From: Metabacillus endolithicus
Lineage (GTDB): Bacteria > Bacillota > Bacilli > Bacillales > Bacillaceae
Length of the DNA stretch: 64,000 nt
Direction: 5' to 3'
NCBI RefSeq assembly: GCF_023078335.1
Contig: NZ_CP095550.1
Coordinates: forward strand, 1,718,001-1,782,000
The position numbers were made by a program, and so were the translations under genes. Of this stretch, positions 8,890 to 19,500 are shown in pieces. The notes under the pieces are model-generated. The model did not search any database, had not been told where the DNA came from, and saw only the letters and a program-made list of their open reading frames with translations. Position 1 is the first letter of the stretch. Each line of letters starts with the position of its first letter.

Positions 8890-10111
8890 ATGACTAAACG
8901 AGTGGATACAAGGGAATGGACCTGGGTAGATTATGTTATTACCGGAGTAAGAAGTATCTTTTATCTGTCAGGAATTATTTATTTCACCATGATTGACACC
9001 AATCAGCATAATGGCCTCATCTTTATTTGGTTATCATTGTGCCTCTTCATTCCACATCTTTTTTGGCGTCCAGGCTATATATCATATAAGCTATATAACT
9101 TTGCTGAGCTTGGCGTTAACGGCAGTTTTTATATTTGGAATATCCTTTATTTAAATAATGAGCTTGGGCCCTCTTTATTATTTATGCCTGCTCTGGGATT
9201 TGGTTTTTTAGCTACAAGTAAATCGGTTAAATATACACTTCCTATTTTAATGTTGCTTACATTAGGTTTATTAATTACAGACGAAGAGATGTTTAATGTT
9301 TTTATGAACATGTTTTTAATTTCGATGATGTTTGGCTTTGGATACAGCTTTAACCGAATGTTAGAGTCACAAGCCAGGACAAGAAAATTATTAACAGAAA
9401 ACAAAAAACAATATGAACTAATACAAGCCTCAAAACCACGCACTCGAGCAGTACTCTAAACAAATTGAGGAACTGACTTTAACAAAAGAAAGAGCAAGAA
9501 TGGCAAAAGAGTTACATGATACAATCGGACATACCTTAACATCCGTTATTATGAGTATGGATGCCATCATACATTTAATTGATCTAGATAATCACGCAGC
9601 TAAGGAACAACTATTAAAGGTAAGAAATTATACAAATAAAGGCTTAAATGATATCCGTCTCCATATCCATTCAATGGTTCCTGCAGAAAATGGTTCCACT
9701 CTTACATCGACTTTTCAGGAAATCACACGTGAGTTTTCAGAGTATACACAAACAAAAATAGAGATTGCAATTAATGGAGTTGAACACTCATTACCTAATG
9801 AAATAAAGGTAACATTAGCAAGATGTCTTCAGGAATCATTAACAAATGCCAAGCGTCATGGAGATGCTACAGAAGTCAATATTCATTTGGATTTTACAGA
9901 GGACCCCACTCTATTAACAATTAAAGATAATGGCAAAGGCACTAATAATCTGCAGCTTGGCTTCGGCTTGAATGCAATGAGAGATCGCCTTGAAATGTAC
10001 CAAGGCTCATTACAAGTGCTATCACAGGAAGGAAAAGGAACAACAATCAAATGCACTGTACCGAAAAGGGAGAGGGAATATGAAAAAAGTGAAGCTGTTA
10101 TTAGTGGATGA
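8890..10111 (+). CDS. Sensor histidine kinase, HisKA_3 type (DesK/LiaS-like), frameshifted
   Basis: Membrane sensor kinase of the NarL-partner class. About five hydrophobic segments occupy residues 15-160, then a coiled linker, the HisKA_3 motif KELHDTIGHTLTS with the phospho-accepting His, and an HATPase domain with DNGKG and GFGLNAMRDRL. The chain breaks at an A4 run (9432-9435): removing one A joins QASNHALEQYSKQIEELT and gives about 406 residues, the normal length. If real, the break would separate sensor from catalytic half. It is paired with the response regulator at 10080, whose start overlaps it. Signal unknown. Confidence 0.85.
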
Positions 10112-10724
10112 TCAGGAATTAATCCGGGAAAGTCTTTCAATCGTCTTAAGTTTACAGAAGGATTTTGAAATTGTTGGGACAGCTGCTAACGGAGAAGAAG
10201 CCATTAAATTAGCTGAACGTTCTTTTCCTGATATCGTATTAATGGACATAGATATGCCCCTTTTAAATGGAATCGAAGCAACAAAAGTCATTAAAAGCAG
10301 ATTACCCCAAACTGAAGTGATTATATTAACAACTTTTAAAGAGATAGATGTTGTTACAGACGCTTTAAAGAATGGTGCTGTTGGTTATTTGTTAAAAGCC
10401 ATCAACCCAGAGGATTTAATTGCGGGCATCAAATTAGTTCACCGTGGTGGTACATTAATTCCTCAAGAATTAGCCAAGCAGCTATTATTAAGAGTACCTG
10501 CAGCTTCCATGGAAAAAACACTTAGCGAAACTTATGGATTAAGTGCAAGGGAAATTCAAATATTAGAATGCCTTTCTAACGGACTATCAAACAAGCAAAT
10601 GTCAGAAAAGCTCTATTTAAGTGAAGGCACTATTAAAAACTACGTATCCCGTGTTTATTCAAAATTGGATGTAAAGGATCGTCAAGATGCAATCCAAAAG
10701 CTTAAAGATGATGGTGTGATATGA
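10080..10724 (+). CDS. NarL/FixJ-family response regulator
   Basis: A 214-residue regulator: receiver domain with DD at residues 10-11, phospho-acceptor Asp in VLMDIDMP, Thr and Lys switch residues (TTF, LLKA), then a LuxR-type helix-turn-helix (LSAREIQILECLSNGLSNK, TIKNYVSRVYSKLDV). ATG at 10080 is chosen because AGAGGG lies just upstream and the receiver begins there. It overlaps the kinase gene by 32 nt, so the two are co-translated. Target genes are not evident; a nearby membrane protein or exporter operon is typical but none follows. Confidence 0.9.
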   Translation: MKKVKLLLVDDQELIRESLSIVLSLQKDFEIVGTAANGEEAIKLAERSFPDIVLMDIDMPLLNGIEATKVIKSRLPQTEVIILTTFKEIDVVTDALKNGAVGYLLKAINPEDLIAGIKLVHRGGTLIPQELAKQLLLRVPAASMEKTLSETYGLSAREIQILECLSNGLSNKQMSEKLYLSEGTIKNYVSRVYSKLDVKDRQDAIQKLKDDGVI

Positions 10725-10828
10725 TTATCGGGTTTTATAGGAGAAAGCAGACTAACACTCAAACTTATAAAGATTAATCTGTCCGGTCCATTAAAACATT
10801 TGCCGGTTTACAACTATATCCACTTTCA

Positions 10829-10873
10829 AACATGAAGAGGACACATGATTATTCTTCTTGTGTCCTCTTCATC
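10829..10873. terminator. Long hairpin spanning the AlkD-like stop codon
   Basis: GAAGAGGACACA pairs with TGTGTCCTCTTC, with the minus-strand stop codon in the loop. It lies between two convergent genes and probably ends transcription from both sides, though neither side has a strong T run. Confidence 0.55.
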
Positions 10874-11949
10874 ACTTCAAATTCCTCTTTGGCCTTGTCT
10901 TCACCATTTACTATGATATGTATCACATGCTTTCCACTATAGTGTTTTCTTGTTGATAAATCCCTAAAAGAATGTGTTTTTGTATAAACTTTTTCCTCTC
11001 CTGGTGAGATGGATGTTTCGGAAATTTTAAATGACTTTGTTGAATGCTTTCCATTTGCTTTTACAAAATCGATCGCATATTCAAGTCTAAGCTTTCTTGG
11101 TTCTTTATCTATTGATGTAATATGAAATGCAAATGTAATAGCTTCTCCTATTTCCACTTTTTTTGTAACAGTTAAATTTTTAACCTGAATATGCTCACTT
11201 TTTTCCAGACCAAATAATTCAAGTGCCTCTGGAATACCTTTCTTTAATAATGTCCGTAATCCCGTTTTAACAATCCAATTCGTTCGATCATTTGTACCGA
11301 GCCATCTCTTTGCTAAATGAAGGACAAGCTCAGGATGATCTTTTGAAATATCATTTAAATTATTGGCGACACTTTTTCTCACATATAGAGAAGGATCTTC
11401 CTTTAGATTTTCTAGTATTGGAAAGATAGGTGAAGGGTCTTTTTTCAAGTTTATTAAGGCAATTCCCCACGGAAGTCTTGGACGCGAACCCTCGCTTGCG
11501 AGTCTTCTGACATGCTCATTTTCATGTGAACTCCATTCTAAAAACTGTGCCATCATTTTAGGTTGATTCTCCATCACAAATGGTCTTACTGCAAATTCGG
11601 AAGTTGAGAACATAGTAAAATATTCAAGTGCCTCCATTGATATCTCCCAGCTATGTAAACCATAAATTTCTACATAATCTGGAAAAATAATTCCACCAAG
11701 ACTTCCTTGAAAAGAAGGAGCCACTTTTTTTAATAGTGCCACAGCTTCACCAAATTCTTGAGGTAAACTTTGAGATAAACTCAAAGTAATACGACGGACA
11801 CGTTGTTTTAATGCCAGTTCATCCCAGCCTTTTGCATAAACGGATGATAAAAATTCTTCTTGATTAAAAAGTGGATCATTGTCTTGTAATTCCTTACTCA
11901 GCTTCTTTATAAATTGCTCATTAAATAAAGCTCGAAGTTCTTCTGCCAT
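10849..11949 (-). CDS. AlkD-like DNA alkylation repair / HEAT-repeat protein
   Basis: A helical HEAT-like repeat protein of about 366 residues (RPWGIALINLKK, LYVRKSVANNLNDISKDHP, a tract typical of the DNA alkylation repair family) followed by a C-terminal beta domain of about 110 residues (KVEIGEAITFAFHITS). Members flip or encircle alkylated bases with helical repeats, but many of this longer subgroup are uncharacterised. ATG at 11949 has GAAGGAG seven nt upstream; an ATG five codons earlier is weaker. Role in repair is from family resemblance only. Confidence 0.78.
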   Translation of the reverse strand: MAEELRALFNEQFIKKLSKELQDNDPLFNQEEFLSSVYAKGWDELALKQRVRRITLSLSQSLPQEFGEAVALLKKVAPSFQGSLGGIIFPDYVEIYGLHSWEISMEALEYFTMFSTSEFAVRPFVMENQPKMMAQFLEWSSHENEHVRRLASEGSRPRLPWGIALINLKKDPSPIFPILENLKEDPSLYVRKSVANNLNDISKDHPELVLHLAKRWLGTNDRTNWIVKTGLRTLLKKGIPEALELFGLEKSEHIQVKNLTVTKKVEIGEAITFAFHITSIDKEPRKLRLEYAIDFVKANGKHSTKSFKISETSISPGEEKVYTKTHSFRDLSTRKHYSGKHVIHIIVNGEDKAKEEFEVMKRTQEE

Positions 11950-12045
11950 GTATAACTCCTTCACCCTTTAGTTTGTTAGTATAAAGAATTATATCATGGA
12001 GATTTATTAGAGTTAAATTGAGTAAAAAATTAAAGTCCACAAACA

Positions 12046-12078
12046 AAATAAAAACAGGTAATCTATCACCACCTGTTC
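12046..12078 (-). terminator. Intrinsic terminator ending the che operon
   Basis: AACAGGT pairs with ACCTGTT on the minus strand, followed by TTTTATTTTG, immediately after the GAF-LuxR gene. Confidence 0.8.
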
Positions 12079-14145
12079 TTACTCCATCCCGTATTTAATT
12101 CGGTAAATCTTAGCCATTGCTTGAACCCGATCTGTAACATTTAGTTTTTTAAATATATTTGTTATATGGTTTTTCACAGTATGAACACTTATATTTAAAT
12201 AGCTGCCTACTTCCTGATTGTTTAAACCTTCTAGTATTAAAAAGAGTATTTCTTTCTCTCTTGAAGTCAATTTTAATTCTAGAATTACGCTTTTTATATC
12301 AACAAGATCATTAATTTGTTCATCAGCAAGTTCCATTTCCTCTGCCTGTTTTAAACTAGATGAGTGATTCTCTTCCATTCTTGTTTCCAAATCAGGACTT
12401 ACCTGCTGAATCGCCATTTTCATTTCATCATCAAGAAAAGATAGAGCTAAGTTTTTATCTATTCTTTTTACAATTGTCTGGTAAATATATGTTATCATTT
12501 TCACTTCTATGCTTTTATTCACTTGTTTTGTAGAAACATCCATACTCTCTTCTAATAAATGAAGTACTTTTGAATTCTTCAATTTACTTTTCAAAAACTC
12601 CAAGCGATATGTCATAACCTTGCAAGCATTCATAAGTTGTTCCACAGAGGTTTCAGGTATTGATAGTGATTGTGAAAGTTTCTTTACTATTTTCATCGCT
12701 TCTAATGTATTCAAATAGTTTTGTTTATTTAATTCCTCTAAACTATCGTGAAGCAAATTGATCGTTTCTAAATGGTTATGATCTAGTTCTTCATCATTGT
12801 GTTGCTCCATTTTGATACACCTAGACAATAACCGAGCAATGATGTGCAGACTCATTGACACTTCTTCATTCTTTTTTCTATCCTTAAGTTCTACTGTTAA
12901 CATACCAATACAATTCTTCTCAACAAAGATTGGTTGATGAAAGACCATACTCTGTTCATATATTCGCTTCAGCTGTTGAAGGTTGCTTCCTTCTCTAATA
13001 AGCTCATGGCAAACCTTTTTATGCTCTTCAAGTAGTGGGTCATTCAAAGCACCTCTACTAATTGTTTCCCCATTATCTACTGTAAAACTAGAAAAATGAT
13101 GATTGTTAATGCTCTGACAAAAATCAAGAACCTTGTACATGATATTTTTAACATCTTCGGTATGAAGTGCAACCTCTAACAGGTCTAATAAACCATAAAA
13201 AGCAAGCTGTAGATGTTTCTCGTGCTTTAAAGCTTCATCACTTGCTTTCCGTTCTGAGTAGAGATGAACAATAAACTGAAGAATATCAAGCAGCTCTTGA
13301 CTAATCATTCGATCTTCTGTTGTTCCACCAAACATAAGACCTTCGACAATACCGTTTTTCTTTATAGGAAAAATAAATAACTGATTTGGATATAAGTGAA
13401 ATTGTTGAAAAAAATCACTGCGATTTGTAAGGCCCGTATCAGACAAAAACATATTTTCCCCCAAAACAACAGCTTTTCCCAACAAGCCTTCACCGATATA
13501 AAATGTATTTCCTTTTAATTGTTCAATACTCTGACCTTGTACAGCTTTAATCATAAATTTGGCATGATCTATTTTTTCTGATAGTCCAATAAAATCTATT
13601 CTATTTAATTGGAGAATTTGTGCAAAAAGATGTGATAAAAATTGATCATTCTCAATCAGATTCCCTTTCGACTGTCTTATATGTGTTAAAATATCAATTA
13701 TTTTTCTTTGAACTTGAGTTCGTTTTTCATTCTCTTCAAAGCTTTTTATCATGAAGGTAATTGAATCTATTTTATTGACTAACTCTGTCTTTTCCTCTTG
13801 ATTTACAGAAGTCATAGAAAGATCTACTAAGTCATTTTTCTTACTTTCTTCCAAAAATGGCCCTGCCACAAGTAAATAGTTTGTTTTGGTAGAAGAAATA
13901 ATCGGGGATAAGATAAACTTTAAATTTAATGTTTCTTCATGCCAAGAAAAAATAGTTGATTTCGAAATCAACTGTCCTGTGCTAATTATTTCTTTTTGAA
14001 AGGAATCAACATCCCTAATTTTATAAAATGGTGTTTCATTCACTTTGTTTACTGACAATAAAATTTGCCCGTCCTTGTTAATAACGGATACCGGAAACCC
14101 ACTAGATGTGGAGAATATTTGTAATAAATTTTGAATCACATTCAT
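12079..14145 (-). CDS. GAF-domain LuxR-family transcriptional regulator, last gene of the che operon
   Basis: A 688-residue cytoplasmic regulator. Residues 1-130 resemble a PocR/GAF-like sensory region; a clear GAF domain spans about 165-300 (GLLGKAVVLGEN, FIFPIKKNGIVEGLMFGG); a second GAF-like domain lies about 315-440; a helical segment follows; the C-terminus (about 620-688) is a LuxR helix-turn-helix (LTSREKEILFLILEGLNNQE, SVHTVKNHITNIFKKL). No receiver domain is present, so it is not directly phosphorylated by CheA. It lies 80 bp after a STAS gene and may be the DNA-binding output of the island. That link is inference. Confidence 0.8.
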   Translation of the reverse strand: MNVIQNLLQIFSTSSGFPVSVINKDGQILLSVNKVNETPFYKIRDVDSFQKEIISTGQLISKSTIFSWHEETLNLKFILSPIISSTKTNYLLVAGPFLEESKKNDLVDLSMTSVNQEEKTELVNKIDSITFMIKSFEENEKRTQVQRKIIDILTHIRQSKGNLIENDQFLSHLFAQILQLNRIDFIGLSEKIDHAKFMIKAVQGQSIEQLKGNTFYIGEGLLGKAVVLGENMFLSDTGLTNRSDFFQQFHLYPNQLFIFPIKKNGIVEGLMFGGTTEDRMISQELLDILQFIVHLYSERKASDEALKHEKHLQLAFYGLLDLLEVALHTEDVKNIMYKVLDFCQSINNHHFSSFTVDNGETISRGALNDPLLEEHKKVCHELIREGSNLQQLKRIYEQSMVFHQPIFVEKNCIGMLTVELKDRKKNEEVSMSLHIIARLLSRCIKMEQHNDEELDHNHLETINLLHDSLEELNKQNYLNTLEAMKIVKKLSQSLSIPETSVEQLMNACKVMTYRLEFLKSKLKNSKVLHLLEESMDVSTKQVNKSIEVKMITYIYQTIVKRIDKNLALSFLDDEMKMAIQQVSPDLETRMEENHSSSLKQAEEMELADEQINDLVDIKSVILELKLTSREKEILFLILEGLNNQEVGSYLNISVHTVKNHITNIFKKLNVTDRVQAMAKIYRIKYGME

Positions 14146-14225
14146 TTTGCCAAACCCCCATCAAAACAAAACTCTCTACTATATATTTCGGTAAAAAACA
14201 TCCTTTTTTTGATGGTAATTTTATC

Positions 14226-14576
14226 CTATATTAATGTTTGAAAATAATTTTCCGCCTCTTCTATTGTTTTATATAGCCCCATAAAAGTATGAAATCTTAC
14301 AATAGTAAAAATCTCGTCCAGTGGGGGCTTTACACCTGATATAACTAACTCTTTTCCTTCCTTTTTGGCCTTCATAGCTGCATCCGCGATAACACCTAAA
14401 GATGTGCTATTTAAATATTTTACGTTTTCTAAATCCAAGATAATATGCTGGCGTGATTTTAATAGATGCGTTTGGATATCCTCTTTAAATGATTCATTAT
14501 TCTTAATTGTAATTTCGGTTTCCTTAACTTTTAAAATATCGACGAGTTCTTTATGAATTAACTCCACTGTGACCAT
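14226..14576 (-). CDS. STAS-domain anti-sigma-factor antagonist (SpoIIAA/RsbV-like), che operon
   Basis: About 116 residues forming one STAS domain. The phosphorylatable Ser region is visible in YLNSTSLGVIADAAM. Such proteins are switched by a HATPase kinase and a PP2C phosphatase; in the phospho-free form they bind the kinase or another partner. Start choice is open: ATG 14576 touches the ribosome site, GTG 14567 has better spacing. It follows cheB by about 33 nt. It is the third STAS protein of the island and the one physically linked to CheB and CheR. Confidence 0.82.
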   Translation of the reverse strand: MVTVELIHKELVDILKVKETEITIKNNESFKEDIQTHLLKSRQHIILDLENVKYLNSTSLGVIADAAMKAKKEGKELVISGVKPPLDEIFTIVRFHTFMGLYKTIEEAENYFQTLI

Positions 14577-14609
14577 CCTTTCTTCATTAGTGGCTCTTTC
14601 CACCAACAT

Positions 14610-15646
14610 TTACAACAATGCATGTCTTATTTTATCGTACATTTTAAACAATGGAGCCTGTTCATCTGATAATCCAGCCTCATCAATCACTTTTGGCATA
14701 CCATAGACAACACATGTTTCTTTTGATTCAGTAAGGACTAGTCCTCCTAATTGTTTCACCTTCCGACAACCGCGTAAACCATCATCACCCATTCCAGTCA
14801 AAATGACAGTGAGCAATCGTTCTTTGTATAAAGGAGCAGCTGATAATAATGTAACATCTACAGAAGGTTTATATAATGTTTCCATACCTGCTGAAATCTT
14901 TAATTTTATTTGATATAAGTTTCTTTCATTTTGATCAATTGTTGTCTGTAGCCTGCAGGAGCAATGTATATTGTACCTGGTTTAAGAATTTCATTGTGCT
15001 CTGCCTCTTTTACCTTAAGTTGACATAATGAATCAAAACGATCTGCCAAAGGCTTCGTAAAGCCTGGTGGCATATGTTGAACGACCACAATAGGAAGGTG
15101 AAAATCCGACGGAAATTTCGTTAGTATCGTTTGTAATGCTGACGGTCCTCCTGTGGAAGTACCGATAAAAAGAAGTTCTTTGCTCATTTCAATCATGTCT
15201 TCTGTGTGGACTTTCTTGTCTGGAACAACCTCTTCCTTTTGTATCAGAACTGGTAACTTCGCTGAAGCTGCTACAAGTAATCTTTGATAAAAATCGTCAA
15301 GAACTTCAGAAGATGTATTATTTACAAGGACCTCTTTTATAACAAAATCTACAGCTCCTAATTCAAAGGCTTCAAGTGTAGAATCTGCCCCATTGCTTAG
15401 CATAACAACTGGTACTGGATTTTCATTCATTAATCTTCCTAGCGTTTGAAGACCATCTAATTCCGGCATTTCAATATCTAGTGTTACAATAGAAGGCTTT
15501 AGCTGCTTTACCTTTTCAATTGCATCCAACCCGTTTCTTGCTTTTCCAATGACAAAAAAATCAGGGCTTGCCTCTATTAACGTGGAAATAGTTTTCCTCA
15601 TAAAAGCAGAATCATCCACAACTAACACTCCATATTTGCCATCCAT
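14610..15646 (-). CDS. cheB: Chemotaxis methylesterase/deamidase CheB, frameshifted
   Basis: Removes methyl groups from MCP glutamates. Receiver domain: VVDDSAFMR, acceptor Asp in TLDIEMPELDG. Esterase domain: catalytic Ser in GTSTGGPSAL, His in VQHMPPGFT, Asp in LTGMGDDGLRG. The frame breaks between them and the last motif at a T3 (+ strand 14909-14911); adding one base gives KETYIKIKLKISAGMETLYK and a 345-residue protein, the usual size. ATG 15646 is chosen for AAGGGG upstream; it starts within a few bases of the cheR stop. If the break is real, the catalytic Asp is lost and the enzyme is dead. Confidence 0.88.
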
Positions 15647-15650
15647 TTTG

Positions 15651-16457
15651 TTACCCCTTTCGATAGTAGAAGGTCCCATCTGTACTGATCGTCTCAAAAC
15701 CTATCCCCATTGTAGATATGTTTTCTGCATGACCTAGAAAGAGATATCCACCTTTTTTAAGTGAGTGATAAAATGAGGTTGCCACCTTTTTAACCGTTTC
15801 AGCATCAAAATAAATTAAAACGTTCCGGCAAAATATAACATCATACAAACCTTCATTTCTCATATTTTCTTCATCAAGTAAATTTAAGTATTTAAAAGTG
15901 ATCATATCTTGTATGTCTTTTTTCACACTATAATGATTTTCAGTTTCTTCAAAATATGTGTCAAGCCATTTCTGCGGAATACGTCTAAAAGATAGCGATT
16001 TTTTATGGTACATTCCGTTAGTTGCTGTTTGTAGAACCTTTTTATTTATATCTGTTGCAGTGATCGTTACCTTGTCCTCAAGTGTTACACCGAGATCATT
16101 TAACATCATTGCAAGAGAATACGGTTCTTCCCCTGTTGAGCAGGCAGCACTCCAAATTTTTATTGGTTGTTCAAGTACTCTTTCTTTTTTCAGTATTGGT
16201 ATTACTTTATTTTGGAAAACATGAAGTTGTTTATCTTCACGATAAAAATAAGTTTCATTAATTGTTAAAAGTTCTACAAGAATATCCCACTCTTTTGGGT
16301 TTTCCTCTAAAAGACGCATATAACTCCATAATGTTACACTTAATTGTTCCAGACGTTTTGAAATTTTTGCTTCTAAAGAAGAAATATTATTCAAGTAATT
16401 TAATCCACAATACTCATAAACTAATTGAGCTAATTGCTTTAGCGCAAAATTTTCCAT
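15651..16457 (-). CDS. cheR: Chemotaxis protein methyltransferase CheR
   Basis: SAM-dependent methyltransferase of 268 residues that modifies MCP glutamates. N-terminal helical domain, then the family motifs NETYFYR, the SAM-binding SAACSTGEEPYSLAM, and DVIFCRNVLIYFD. Lacks a C-terminal NWETF-binding TPR extension. It lies after the 1242-residue MCP and directly before cheB, so the pair probably tunes that receptor. Confidence 0.93.
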   Translation of the reverse strand: MENFALKQLAQLVYEYCGLNYLNNISSLEAKISKRLEQLSVTLWSYMRLLEENPKEWDILVELLTINETYFYREDKQLHVFQNKVIPILKKERVLEQPIKIWSAACSTGEEPYSLAMMLNDLGVTLEDKVTITATDINKKVLQTATNGMYHKKSLSFRRIPQKWLDTYFEETENHYSVKKDIQDMITFKYLNLLDEENMRNEGLYDVIFCRNVLIYFDAETVKKVATSFYHSLKKGGYLFLGHAENISTMGIGFETISTDGTFYYRKG

Positions 16458-16499
16458 ATTGCGTATCTCCTTTTTCCTAATAAATTAATTCATAAATAT

Positions 16500-16563
16500 A
16501 TTTAAGGGTCAGACACTTTTAAACAGTGTGATAGATTATATTCACTGTAAGGTCTGACCCTTA
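16500..16563. repeat. Inverted repeat with GGGTCAGAC arms between the large mcp and cheR
   Basis: AAGGGTCAGAC at the left and GTCTGACCCTT at the right are perfect complements separated by about 40 bp that contain a second short pairing. T-run is poor, so it is more like a REP-type element or an mRNA stem than a classical terminator. It may lower expression of cheR-cheB relative to the receptor. Confidence 0.6.
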
Positions 16564-16571
16564 TCCTACTA

Positions 16572-19500
16572 TTAGTTTACTGACTGAAGTGTACGTTGGA
16601 TGTCTTTGTTCGTATCCTTGATTGTTGATGATAGTCTAGTTACTCCATCAATATCTTTCGCACTTTGCTTAAACATAGCACTTGTTTCATTCATTACTTT
16701 TTCTAGCTCAAGAATTTCATTTAATTGCAGTTTTGTTGCTTCTGTTATTTCTTCAGATTGATCTTTAACAGCTTGAATCAGTTTTACAACATCATCACTT
16801 TCTGTGGTTAATCCTTTTGTTTCTGTCGTAACAATCGTCATTTGATCAGCAATATTAGCAATACTCTTCGTGATGTCTTTAATCAGTTCAGTTTGCTCTG
16901 ATGTTGATTGTGTCACAAGTTCAGCTTGATTTGTTACATCACTTGTAATGGAAACCATTGATCTCGTTTGTTTTGTTTGTTCTTCAATTGCTGAAGTAAT
17001 TTGGAGCATTTGCTCTTTTGCAGCTCGAATATCATTTGTAATTTCTTCTGCTCCACCCGCTTGTTCAATCGTAGCATTTGTAACCATTTCTGCTTGATTT
17101 GTCATAGATAGAGCAGACTGCACAACACTTTCCGCTTGTTTTGCTTGTTCAACCGTTGCAACTGTTACTTGTCTTACTTGTTCACGCGCTTCAACAACAC
17201 CTGAGATAATTTCTTCTACACCTGTTACTTGTTCTTTTACTGATTCTGTTACTTGACTTGCTTGGTTCGTAATAGATTCTACTGCATTTACAACTTCTTG
17301 TGCTTTTTTCGCTTGCTCGTCAGTTGCTGTAGTGATTTGTCTCACTTGCTCACGTGCATTCGTTACACCTCTAATGATCTCTGTTACACCAGCTTTTTGC
17401 TCAATCATTGCTGTCGTAACTTGTTCAGCTTGATTTGTAACATTTTCCATAGCCTTTACCATTTGTTCAGATTGCTTTGTTTGTTCTACAGTAGCTGTAG
17501 TAATCTGCTTCACTTGCTCACGGGCATTGATTACACTTTTAATAATATCTTCTACACCAGCAGCTTGTTCCTTCATCGAATCTGTTACTTGTCTTGTTTG
17601 CTCAACCATACTGCTAACTTCAGTAATAATCATTTGAGATTGTTTCGCTTGTTCCTCTGTTGCAACTGTAATTTGTCTCACTTGCTCTCTTGAGTTACGA
17701 ACACCCTCTATTACTTCATCAACAGCAATAGCTTGCTCATTCGTTGAATTTGTCACAAGCTCTGCCTGCTTTGTTACATTCGCAACCGATTCTACAATGT
17801 CTTGAGACTGCTGTGCTTGCTCCTCTGTTGCTGTTGTGATTTGTTTTACTTGCTCACGCGCGTTAACAACACTGTTAATAATTTCAGTTACTCCTGCTGC
17901 TTGTTCTTTTACTGCTTGTGTAACTTGCTCGACTTGATTTGTCATACTTTCTATTGAACCAACAATATGTTGAGATTGCTTCGCTTGTTCTAATGTTGCA
18001 TCTGTAATTTGTCTTACTTGGTTTCTTGCATTCAGAACACCCGTAATAATTTCTTCCACTCCAGCTGTTTGTTCAACCGTTGCTTTTGTTACTAAATCTG
18101 CTTGTGTTGTTACATTTTCAACAGATTTCACGATATCCTGAGCTTGTACAGCTTGCTGAGTAGTTGCAGTGGTAATTTGAGAAATTTCTGTTGTAATATT
18201 TTCAACACCATCTACAATTCGAATAATTGCATCACTAGCACTGTCTGATAACTTATAGCCTTGTTCAACTTTTTCTTCACCAATCTCAATTGCCTTAATG
18301 GCATCAGAAGTTTCACCTTGAATCCCTTTAATTAAACTAGCAATCTCCTTTGTTGCAGATGCTGTTCTTTCAGCCAGCTTACGAACTTCATCTGCTACAA
18401 CACTGAACCCTTTTCCATGCTCTCCAGCTCTAGCTGCTTCTATCGCAGCATTTAAGGCAAGTAGATTTGTTTGCTCTGCAATATCATCAATCACTTCAAT
18501 AATACTACCAATTTCATCTGAGCTTTTTCCTAGACTTTGCATAACCGTGGATGCTTGTTTAACAACTATTCCAATTTCTTTCATCCCATCAACAGATTGT
18601 AAAACGGCTTCACGACCATTTTGCGCTTCATGTGCCACGTTTGCTGTTAGTGAATTAACATTTTCAGCATTTGCTGCCACTTGTTCAATAGATGCAGCCA
18701 TTTCTTGAATAGACTGATTTGTTTCTTTTGCCGAAACTGTTAGACTTTCTGCATTTACTGAAACGCCTTTGATTGATTTACCCATTTGCTCAATAGAGGC
18801 AGAAACTTGTTCAACAGAGCTTGCTGTACTTTGTGCATTTCCAGCTACCTGTTGTATAGATGCTGCAAGTTCTTGGATAGAAGCTGCTGATTCCTCAGAT
18901 GATTTATTCAGGCTTTCTGCATTTACTGAAACGCCTTGTATTTGACTACCCATTTCTTCAATAGCTGCAGATACTTCCTCAACAGCCATTGCTGTACTTC
19001 TTGAGTTACCAGCTACTTGTTCGATGGATGCTGCCATCTCTTGGATCGCATCATTTGTTTCTTTTGCTGAATTTGTTAAGCTAACAGCATTTGCTGCCAC
19101 ACCTTTTACCGAATCACCGATTTGCTCAATCGAAACAGAAACTTGCTCAACAGAACTTGCTGCACTTTGTGAATTTCCTGATACTTGTTGAACAGATGCT
19201 GCCAATTCTTGAATAGACGCACTTGTAGATTCAACTGAAGCCGCTAATACTTCAGCATTTTGAGTAACTCCTTTAATTTGACTACCCATTTCTTCAATTG
19301 CAGCGGACACTTCTTCAACTGATGCTGAAGTACTTTCTGCGTTTTTTGACATCTGTAAATTGGATGCAGCCATTTCTTGGATTCCATCATTTGTTTGTTT
19401 AGCTGAGTCTGTTAAACTAACCGCATTATTCGCTACTTGCTCAATTGAAACAGCCATCTCTTCTATTGCTGCAGATACTTCCTCAACAGAATTCGATGTA

